64,000 bases of DNA from Anaerolineae bacterium (GTDB lineage: Bacteria > Chloroflexota > Anaerolineae > Anaerolineales > UBA4823): assembly GCA_003327455.1 (NCBI GenBank), contig QOQU01000002.1, positions 419,963 through 483,962 of the forward strand, given 5' to 3'. The notes beneath the pieces were generated by a model that saw nothing but the letters and a program-made list of their open reading frames with translations, ran no database searches and was not told the origin of the DNA. The translations under genes and the position numbers were made by a program. Positions within the stretch are counted from its first letter, which is position 1, and every line of letters starts with the position of its first letter. Below, one piece after another: positions 53,633-60,111 of the stretch.

Positions 53633-54020
53633 TTCTCCTCGCCCTGTGGGCGAGGGGCTGGGGGTGAGGGCTGCTCCCTTCGCCCAAGTCAGCCTACAGG
53701 GCTTCCATGTAGTGAGGCAGGTTTTTAACCCGCTCCCCATCGCACCCGCCTCAAGGTGCCTGGGTCGCTATCCCTCACCCTAACCCTCTCCCTAAGGGAG
53801 AGGGAATCTATCTCCCCTCGCCCTGTGGGCGAGGGGCCGGGGGTGAGGGTTCCCCCTCGCCCTGTGGGAGAGAGGCCGGGGTTGAGGGCCTCTTCTCTCG
53901 CCATGCAAACACCTCTCGACACCTTTGCCCTTTATCCCTCATCCCCAACCCTTCTCCCTAAGGGAGAAGGGAGTCAAACTCCCCTCGCCCGATGGGCGAT
54001 AGGGCGGGGGTGTGGGCCAG
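53633..54020. repeat. Cluster of six palindromic GC-rich repeats
   Basis: About six units, in both orientations, each with a palindrome of the type CCCTCGCCCTGTGGGCGAGGG or CCCTCTCCCTAAGGGAGAGGG beside a GGGGGTGAGGG arm: near 53637, 53770, 53813, 53852, 53937 and 53980. REP or mini-element-like, no transposase. The same family occurs in the sortase-fusion gene (57985-58080) and, degraded, at 56850-56930. No gene was found in this 450-base gap apart from the terminator at its right end. Confidence 0.85.
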
Positions 54021-54059
54021 TCTAAAATAAAATCCCCCACGCTGCTCACGTGGGGGATT
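54021..54059 (-). terminator. Terminator after the 39-aa peptide gene
   Basis: An 11-bp stem, AATCCCCCACG / CGTGGGGGATT, with a 7-base loop, followed on the minus strand by TTTTATTTTAG. It starts 21 bases past the peptide stop, so it closes the riboswitch-controlled unit. Confidence 0.85.
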
Positions 54060-54080
54060 GAAATTCAATCTCCAAATCGA

Positions 54081-54200
54081 CTATTCGTCATCAAAGAGTT
54101 CATCCAGGCCTTCGGTGAGCGACGAACCCGCTCGTGCTTCTAATTCCATCTCCAGCACAATTGCCGGGGCATGATACTCTTTTTGCTCTTGTTCGTTCAT
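54081..54200 (-). CDS. 39-aa peptide with YxxP motif, possible RiPP precursor
   Basis: Translation (39 aa): starts MNEQEQKEYHAPAIVLEME, then LEARAGSSLTEGLDELFDDE. A clear AAAGGAG ribosome site is 9 bases before the ATG, and a terminator follows. YHAP fits the YxxP leader motif of lasso-type RiPP precursors, and an acidic tail follows AGSS; Gly25 to Asp33 would allow a nine-residue macrolactam, though the usual Thr at -2 is Arg. No modification enzymes are in the window, so RiPP status is a hypothesis. Located 36 bases after the GEVED protein gene and probably cotranscribed with it. Confidence 0.7.
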   Translation of the reverse strand: MNEQEQKEYHAPAIVLEMELEARAGSSLTEGLDELFDDE

Positions 54201-54236
54201 CCTGTCTATCTCCTTTCAATATCTACCTGAGTCCAT

Positions 54237-55409
54237 CTATTTTCGCCGTCGGCGTCCAATCCACAAGGTTGTCAGGCTGGCTGTCACCCCAATCATCACA
54301 AGGCCAAATCCAACCGACGATTGCTGAGGAGCAGCCGCTACCTTCTTCAGGCTGACAGCTGTAGGTCCGAAACGCCACAGATAATCTTCAACTTCGCCTC
54401 CGCTGACCGGACCGCTCAACCCTGCCGGGGTTTGATCACATTCTTCATACTGACCATCAACCAGAGCGCCAGCAACACCATTCAAGAAGATAGCAGGCGA
54501 TAGGCGGAAGCGGGCATAGACCGTCGCATTGCCAAAATTCGAGGGAAGTGGAAACGTGATCGCATAGGTTCCCGCCGCAGGCAGGTAAATATTGTTCACG
54601 ACTTTCTCGGTATAGGTGTTTCCCGAACCCTCGTCCAGAAAATCTTCCGAGAACTTATGATCGTAACCAAAATCAACAAAAGTGTTGGTAATGCTGACCG
54701 TTGCCCAATCCACCCAACCCATCAGGCAGGAGGGACCTGTCACCGTGACAGAGATCGACCCACTGCCGCCACTCCAGGAGGGTCCACGCACCACGCCGTC
54801 TTCATCATTGGAAGCATCATCGTTGTCGTCGCTAAGCGCGCTGTCATCCGGTACACCGTTCAATTCCAGATCTCGCAACGTACCCAGCCATACATCCCCA
54901 GATGCGAGGGGAATATGCCGGGCGCCATTTTCACCCAATTGCGTGATGCCGTAGGCAGTCGGTAAATCGCCATAATCTGCGTTCACGGCTTGTTTGTCAT
55001 CATAACAGAACTCAACATGGCTCAAACCGTATGGCTTGTTGTTGTTTGGATTGGTAGGGGTTGTCAAATCCATATCGCCGTTCGAGGCAGGATTATAAGA
55101 ATAGACATTTGCATTCGGGCCGCCTTTGACAATCACTTTATCGATTCCAAAGTTAGAACTCCAGTCTACAAAAGGCCCGTCTTTGACGGTCATCGTTAAT
55201 ACCCCCATACCAAAAACGTTATAGGTGTAAGTCCCCGGCATGGTATCAGCAGGCTTGAAACCTACCAGACCATAAGTTCTACTACACGAAGGATTCCCTT
55301 CAACTAATTCAGGAGTAACAGATGCTGCCAGGGTGGGCAAGACGAGAATTAAGCCCCAAACCAGCGCCAGGCTTATCCCAATTGCCAGAAATACTCTCTT
55401 TTCTTTCAT
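54237..55409 (-). CDS. Exported GEVED-domain surface protein
   Basis: 390 aa. Signal peptide (residues 1-29, ending TLAAS), an extracellular beta-rich region, an Asp/Asn-rich stretch DDSALSDDNDDASNDEDGVV (possible calcium binding), a GEVED domain ending in SGGEVEDYLWRFG, and a C-terminal anchor: a hydrophobic helix followed by RRRRK, without LPxTG. ATG 55409 has an AAAGGAGG site; the open frame continues upstream but into the riboswitch leader. Likely cell-surface or adhesion protein, controlled by c-di-GMP. Confidence 0.85.
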   Translation of the reverse strand: MKEKRVFLAIGISLALVWGLILVLPTLAASVTPELVEGNPSCSRTYGLVGFKPADTMPGTYTYNVFGMGVLTMTVKDGPFVDWSSNFGIDKVIVKGGPNANVYSYNPASNGDMDLTTPTNPNNNKPYGLSHVEFCYDDKQAVNADYGDLPTAYGITQLGENGARHIPLASGDVWLGTLRDLELNGVPDDSALSDDNDDASNDEDGVVRGPSWSGGSGSISVTVTGPSCLMGWVDWATVSITNTFVDFGYDHKFSEDFLDEGSGNTYTEKVVNNIYLPAAGTYAITFPLPSNFGNATVYARFRLSPAIFLNGVAGALVDGQYEECDQTPAGLSGPVSGGEVEDYLWRFGPTAVSLKKVAAAPQQSSVGFGLVMIGVTASLTTLWIGRRRRK

Positions 55410-55460
55410 TATCAACCTCCTTTTTTTTCTTCTTGGTTTCCTGACTTCCTTTTCGCTTGT

Positions 55461-55499
55461 AAATAAAAAGGCTGCCATGTGAGAGTTCACAGGCAGCCA
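55461..55499 (-). terminator. Riboswitch expression-platform terminator
   Basis: GGCTGCC..TGTGA / TCACA..GGCAGCC hairpin followed on the minus strand by TTTTTATTT. It lies directly after the aptamer and 50 bases before the GEVED gene start, so it can act as the off/on platform. Confidence 0.85.
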
Positions 55500-55568
55500 G
55501 ACGATCTGCAAATGCAGATTCACAGCTTTGCGTCCCCACCTCGCGATGGGTTTGCCTTTTTCTGTCCT
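55492..55568 (-). promoter_or_regulatory. Cyclic-di-GMP-I (GEMM-I type) riboswitch aptamer
   Basis: On the minus strand: GGCAAACC, then a CCCATC / GGTGGG helix closed by a GCGA tetraloop, then the invariant GACGCAAAGC, then a second hairpin (ATCTGC / GCAGAT). This order of GGCAAACC, GNRA-capped helix and GACGCAAAGC is the hallmark of GEMM-I aptamers that bind c-di-GMP (a sub-class binds cGAMP). A terminator follows. The right-hand P1 pairing cannot be fixed by eye. Confidence 0.85.
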
Positions 55569-55598
55569 TAGCGTTCGTCTTTCAGACGTTCCGCTAAT
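55568..55598 (-). other. 5' hairpin at the start of the riboswitch leader
   Basis: TTAGCG pairs with CGCTAA and CGTCT with AGACG around a GAA loop, with small internal bulges. It sits between the predicted transcription start and the aptamer, and may protect the 5' end or belong to the P1 region. Confidence 0.5.
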
Positions 55599-55601
55599 TC
55601 G

Positions 55602-55607
55602 ATTATA
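55602..55607 (-). promoter_or_regulatory. -10 box of the GEVED-protein unit
   Basis: TATAAT on the minus strand. Transcription from here would begin just before the 5' hairpin and aptamer. A -35 hexamer is not obvious, consistent with an activator-dependent promoter. Confidence 0.6.
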
Positions 55608-55629
55608 GAATGCATTTCAAGAGAATTTC

Positions 55630-55647
55630 CTGACAGTTTGCTGACAG
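55630..55647 (-). promoter_or_regulatory. PHO-box-like direct repeat
   Basis: CTGTCAG-CAAA-CTGTCAG: two 7-bp direct repeats with an 11-bp period, matching the E. coli PHO box (CTGTCA direct repeats, A-rich spacer). It ends about 22 bases before the -10 box and lies just past the OmpR/PhoB-family regulator gene, a natural candidate to bind it. Confidence 0.55.
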
Positions 55648-55669
55648 TTTTCGACTATATTTATCCGAA

Positions 55670-56410
55670 TTACTCTTTGCGCAACTGGTAGCCAATGCCT
55701 CGCACAGTCTGGATAAATTGAGGGTTAGCTGGATCCTCGCCAAGTTTGCGTCGCAGACGACGGATGGCCGCTTCTACGATATTCAGATCAATAAACCCTG
55801 CATCCTTTTCCAGACTAAATCCCCAGACATTATCATAGAGTTCCTGTTTGGTCACCACTGAGTCAACCCGATTTGCCAGATAGAGCAAGAGGTTGTATTC
55901 CAACGGACTTAATCCAATGGGTTTGCCGCGAACTAAAACCGATCGTTTTTTTGGCACGATAACCATATCCCTAACCTGCAGGGTTTGAAGCTCCTGCTTC
56001 TGGGTTCTTTCGGCGCGCTTCAGAGCGACCGTCAAACGGGCCAGAAATTCTTTTTGACGAATCGGCTTGACGATATAGTCGTCCGCTCCAGCTTCCAGGC
56101 CACGGACGACTTCTTCTTCTTGACCGCGCGCAGTGAGCAAGATTAGCGGTACCTGTGATATGCGCCGAATGCGGCGACAGAGTTCCAAACCATCAATGAT
56201 CGGCATCATGACATCCAGAACCACGCCGTCAAAATGGCCTTTGCGCCAGACATCTAAGACCTCCTGACCGTTACTGGCTAGCACAACCTTCATCCCGGCG
56301 CGTTGCAGAATTAACTTGACCAGCGTCTGCATATCGGGGTCATCGTCCCCATATAGAATGGTATAAGTGTGCTCCGATTTAACTGCCAGTTGATTATGCT
56401 TTGGAGTCAT
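55670..56410 (-). CDS. OmpR/PhoB-family response regulator
   Basis: 246 aa. Receiver domain (about residues 15-130: GDDDPDMQTL, phosphoacceptor Asp in VVLDVMMPIIDG, LLTARG, KPIRQKEF) and winged-helix DNA-binding domain (about 145-244, GLSPLEYNLLLYLANR and QTVRGIGYQLRKE). No sensor kinase adjoins. The gene is followed at once by a PHO-box-like repeat and a promoter of a riboswitch-controlled surface protein. Start ATG 56410 has no SD. Confidence 0.93.
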   Translation of the reverse strand: MTPKHNQLAVKSEHTYTILYGDDDPDMQTLVKLILQRAGMKVVLASNGQEVLDVWRKGHFDGVVLDVMMPIIDGLELCRRIRRISQVPLILLTARGQEEEVVRGLEAGADDYIVKPIRQKEFLARLTVALKRAERTQKQELQTLQVRDMVIVPKKRSVLVRGKPIGLSPLEYNLLLYLANRVDSVVTKQELYDNVWGFSLEKDAGFIDLNIVEAAIRRLRRKLGEDPANPQFIQTVRGIGYQLRKE

Positions 56411-57048
56411 TTGTTGTATCCAATCTCTTCCAGTAAATAAAACAGTAGGTTGAATGGAACTCTAACCTACTTCAACAGATGAGAAATTTTTCTATTTCCT
56501 GTAATTAAAAACGTATTAAGGTGCAATATGTTACACCAACATTCGAAGAGAATTTGTTTGGAATATTGAATTTCGATTCTTAGCTGGGGGTATCCGTCCG
56601 CTGGTGCTCAAGCCCCTGCTCAGTTGATGGAAATCCGCCCAAGCAGATTCGGAGTCGGCTTCCAGCCGACATCCATGTATTGAGCAAGGGATTGATCCCG
56701 ATGCGCAATGGTGGTCAGAAGACGGCAAGGGTTGAAACCCTGCCTCAATTTATGGAAACCCTTGCGGGGCTGAAGAAGGCGAACGAGTCGGCTTATGGCC
56801 GACTTTTCTGAACTGAGGCGTGGGATGGATCCCCCCGCCGAAGTATTCTAGACCTGTGGGAGAGGATTTAAGGGTGAGCACCATCGACTTCGCGCGATCT
56901 ATCCCTAACTCTAACCCCCTCCCTTATGGTGAGAATTATGCCCATTGTGAAATGGGCACGAGTGAGGTCACGCAGCGCGGCGGGCGTTCCATGCCCCATC
57001 CCCAATTCCTTATGTAAAAAGCGAATCTTGCTACCACAACCTAAAAGG
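56411..57048. repeat. Repeat- and hairpin-rich gene-free interval
   Basis: No coding frame is convincing over 638 bases. An 8-bp inverted repeat AGTAGGTT / AACCTACT (56444-56471) lies in the leader of the response regulator. Further left to right: hairpins GTCGGCT-TCC-AGCCGAC, GGGAT-TG-ATCCC, AGGGTT-GA-AACCCT and AGTCGGC-TTATG-GCCGACT, an area of degenerate direct repeats, and at 56850-56930 worn copies of the palindromic repeat family seen at 53.6 kb. Looks like accumulated non-autonomous repeats. Confidence 0.6.
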
Positions 57049-60000
57049 TCAATACCCTCCAAGCCCTCCATACCCTAAAAAGGGAACCCCCCACGGCATC
57101 ACTCCCCCAATCGTCTGGCTCTTCTCCAACGTAGCATGCACGACCAACCGTTCAAGATAATGTCCCAAATCGTTATTCCAACCTGTGCAGGTAATTAAGG
57201 TCAACATGGCTTCTTGCGTGGGCTGAACTACCGAGAAATCATCATCCTTGACCACCAGACTCTCCTGAACTCGATAAAGATAAACACCTTTTTCAGTATA
57301 CAGGCGGATCTCATCCCCTTTGCGGAGCGTATCCAAATAACGGAACGGCCCATCTGCGCCGTTGCGCAGAGTCACGTGACCAGCCAGCGCGGTATTACTC
57401 CCCAAACCCGGCCAGGAGGTGCTGCCCATCCAGGCAATTTCGTTTTGTAAACCGGAGATTAGCCAGGTGAAACCATCAAAGGGAACATATTTAACGATTG
57501 CATCCAACCCTAATTTGGGAATCAGCAGGCGTGTCGGAGGGGTGTCATCCACTTCACTCGCTTTTTGATCAGAGGTTAAGGTTGGTGTCGGAACAGGATA
57601 ATCCGGTAACCTGTCAGGTTGGGCATCCCACCACTCTGGTGGAGGAAATGCAACCTGGGGAGGTTGTGGAGGGATGGTATTGGTCAGGGTTGGAATCTCG
57701 TCTGTTCCTGCTGTTTGTGGAAGTGTAAAGGAATTTTTCAACCACCAGGCTGCGCCGAAAAAGAACAGGCTGGCAAGTGAAACCGCTATTCCCATCTGGC
57801 GTGCCCAGGCTGCCCAATCCGAGGCGCGGTTGCCCAGGCTAAAGGCAATGCCCAGGAAGCCAGCACCCAGCAATAAGACAGCAATCCCCAGGGCGACCCA
57901 AAAGGCGGTGGGGAGATCGAGCAGACTTTGCGCGAGAGGTGTTTGGTGGAAGAGGAGGGGAATATGATCAGCGCGAGCGATAGTTCCCTCACCCCTAACC
58001 CCTCTCCCTAAGGGCGAGTGGGAGAACAAGAGGGAGTATCCCTCACCCCTGACCCCTCTCCCTAAGGGAGAGGGGAATAGGGAAAGGTTTTTGATCGCTT
58101 GCGCTGGAGGGCCGAAGCCAGTGCCGGGCAGGGTAGAAGATCCTAGAATTCGATACTGCACCGTATTCGATGACCGCCATTGCTTTTTGCCTCCATGCTC
58201 AAACCGAAGCGTGCCAGTATTATTCAAGGTCTGCGTTGAAGAAGCAACATTATTTACTGTCATGATTATGGTGACATCTTTGAAAGAATTTGGTGATATT
58301 GTGCCTAAATCAACCGAGAACACGCGACTACTGCTGGAGTAAGAACCACTCGGTGAACTCGAATAAAAGGATAAGTAACTCGGGAATGTGTTCGTGAAAA
58401 CAACATTGGTTGCCGAGACCTGCGGATGGTAGTTGTAGATGCGAAAACTAAAGGTGAAGCGCTCATTAATTTTCGCCTCTGTGGGAGAGACACTGCTCTG
58501 TTGGATGGCAAGGTTGGGTGTAAAGGAGATATCTGTTGCCTGTTTGTTGGCTCTGGTGGTCGCATCTTCGTTGTAGCGCACACGAATCACATTATCGATT
58601 TGATTCGTGCCACTGCTTAAGGGATCATTGACCCTCACCCTTATCGAGAGGGTGAGTCGTCCCGTGGGTGTTAAAGCAAAGGTGTTTCCCAATGTCCAGG
58701 TATAGATTCGGTTATTTGATACCCAAGAAGGAGAGAGTTTCCCTGCAGCATCTCGTAGGGTATAGGTAAGAAAGGTCAACTGGCTATCTAGAACATCGCT
58801 GATAATGATATTCGTTGCAGAGATGGTTCCATCATTGATTATTGGAACTGTATACGTAATCGTTTCTGAGGGAACAATGTGCGTATTGTTATCAGATTTC
58901 AATAGACTCAATTCCGCAATAGGTTGTAAGATAATATCTTGTGAAACCCGATTGTTAGCAGGTATTACAAATGAAACGGAATTGGAGCGATAACCGGTCT
59001 TGGAAGCAAATAGGGTCGCATTACCTGCTGCGATCGGCTGTGATGTGGAGTTTGTGAAGGTGAAATTGCCACTAGCATCTGCAGATATTGTGTATTGATG
59101 ACTGGAGCTATCGGTTAATCTCACAGAGGCGCCTCCAATCGGCACACCGCTCGGTCGTTTCACCTTGCCAATCACACAGGTATTCTGGATGTTGAATTTT
59201 ACGGTGGAGGTATTGTTGCTGAGATCTGGATCAACCAGGTCAGACATAAGCCCTCTGGCTGTGTTCTCCCATTCCCCACCACAAGCATCCGTTTTTATCG
59301 TTGCCGTGATGACCAGCTGCCGAGTTTCATCTTTTGCAAGATTTCCAATAGACCAAACCCCATTCACGTATTGACCGGTTGGTTTTGAACCGTTTAAAGT
59401 CAAGGCACTTGGCAAAGTATCTGTCACCTTAACACCCGTCGCATCATTCGGGCCAAGATTTTTGACCGTAAGCGTAAACGTTATGACATTGTTGGGAGTG
59501 GTGGTGATTGGAATGACGGTTTTGGTGATTGATAAATTGGTAGTAATTGCAGTAGTGTCTGTAAAAATATTATTTGACACTACCGTATCGCTAATCGTTA
59601 CCCGATTGATGACTTTTTGACTATTAGAAGGTTTTTGTTCCAACTTAACCGCAATCTTAAGCTGCGGTAATAAGTCATTTTGATTCACCGTCTGGGTTAG
59701 AGCGAATGTACAAATGACAGTATCAGAATTGGACGGATTACTACAATTCCAACCACTGCCCTTCATCCCCACATATTGAAACACAGATGGCAGGGTATCG
59801 GTTACAGTGACCGTATAAGGAGGTGAAATGGGGTTTCCCACATTCTTAACAAATATTGTATAGGTTCCGACCTCCCCCACAAAAAAGCGGCTGTCATGGG
59901 TTTTCGTAATCGAGAAGTCTACCCCACTATCCTGAGGTTGCATAAGCGGTTCTTGCGACTCAGCCCCTAGCAACGCTCCCTGTGCCAGGGCGGTTGAGCG

Positions 60001-60111
60001 TACAGTAAATACCAGAGCAATCAGCGCCCCAACTGCGAACAGGATGGATAAAACAAGGCGATAAAGCCAGGCAGGTGCACTGAAACGAATACTGTTTGTC
60101 ATTTCTCTCAT
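57049..60111 (-). CDS. DUF11-repeat surface protein fused to LPGTG motif and sortase
   Basis: 1020 aa. Signal/anchor (residues 15-45); DUF11-type repeats at about 60-190, 190-310, 398-520 and 530-650 with a carboxypeptidase-regulatory-like domain at 315-395; STLPGTGF at about 657-663; two copies of SPLGRGVRGEG (about 677-704) encoded by intergenic-type palindromic repeats; two hydrophobic helices (about 720-745 and 757-777); a Pro/Thr linker; then a class-E-like sortase with His in LAGHVTLR (about 912), Cys in LITCTGW (about 975) and Arg in YLERLVVH. A substrate and its sortase in one chain. ATGA overlap with selB. Confidence 0.87.
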   Translation of the reverse strand: MREMTNSIRFSAPAWLYRLVLSILFAVGALIALVFTVRSTALAQGALLGAESQEPLMQPQDSGVDFSITKTHDSRFFVGEVGTYTIFVKNVGNPISPPYTVTVTDTLPSVFQYVGMKGSGWNCSNPSNSDTVICTFALTQTVNQNDLLPQLKIAVKLEQKPSNSQKVINRVTISDTVVSNNIFTDTTAITTNLSITKTVIPITTTPNNVITFTLTVKNLGPNDATGVKVTDTLPSALTLNGSKPTGQYVNGVWSIGNLAKDETRQLVITATIKTDACGGEWENTARGLMSDLVDPDLSNNTSTVKFNIQNTCVIGKVKRPSGVPIGGASVRLTDSSSHQYTISADASGNFTFTNSTSQPIAAGNATLFASKTGYRSNSVSFVIPANNRVSQDIILQPIAELSLLKSDNNTHIVPSETITYTVPIINDGTISATNIIISDVLDSQLTFLTYTLRDAAGKLSPSWVSNNRIYTWTLGNTFALTPTGRLTLSIRVRVNDPLSSGTNQIDNVIRVRYNEDATTRANKQATDISFTPNLAIQQSSVSPTEAKINERFTFSFRIYNYHPQVSATNVVFTNTFPSYLSFYSSSPSGSYSSSSRVFSVDLGTISPNSFKDVTIIMTVNNVASSTQTLNNTGTLRFEHGGKKQWRSSNTVQYRILGSSTLPGTGFGPPAQAIKNLSLFPSPLGRGVRGEGYSLLFSHSPLGRGVRGEGTIARADHIPLLFHQTPLAQSLLDLPTAFWVALGIAVLLLGAGFLGIAFSLGNRASDWAAWARQMGIAVSLASLFFFGAAWWLKNSFTLPQTAGTDEIPTLTNTIPPQPPQVAFPPPEWWDAQPDRLPDYPVPTPTLTSDQKASEVDDTPPTRLLIPKLGLDAIVKYVPFDGFTWLISGLQNEIAWMGSTSWPGLGSNTALAGHVTLRNGADGPFRYLDTLRKGDEIRLYTEKGVYLYRVQESLVVKDDDFSVVQPTQEAMLTLITCTGWNNDLGHYLERLVVHATLEKSQTIGGVMPWGVPFLGYGGLGGY
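57985..58080 (-). repeat. Two palindromic repeat units inside the sortase-fusion gene
   Basis: Two units of the CCCTCACCCCT-A/G-ACCCCTCTCCCTAAGGG type in tandem, matching the family at 53.6 kb. They are read in frame as two SPLGRGVRGEG copies and do not break the gene. Confidence 0.8.

Noticed and set aside
53633-54020. Direct repeats suspected as a CRISPR array
   Set aside because: Units are palindromic, of unequal spacing and orientation, with no constant-length spacers and no cas genes in the window.
56531-57017. Short frames in the gap between the response regulator and the sortase fusion
   Set aside because: They lie on hairpin repeats and have no recognisable protein features.
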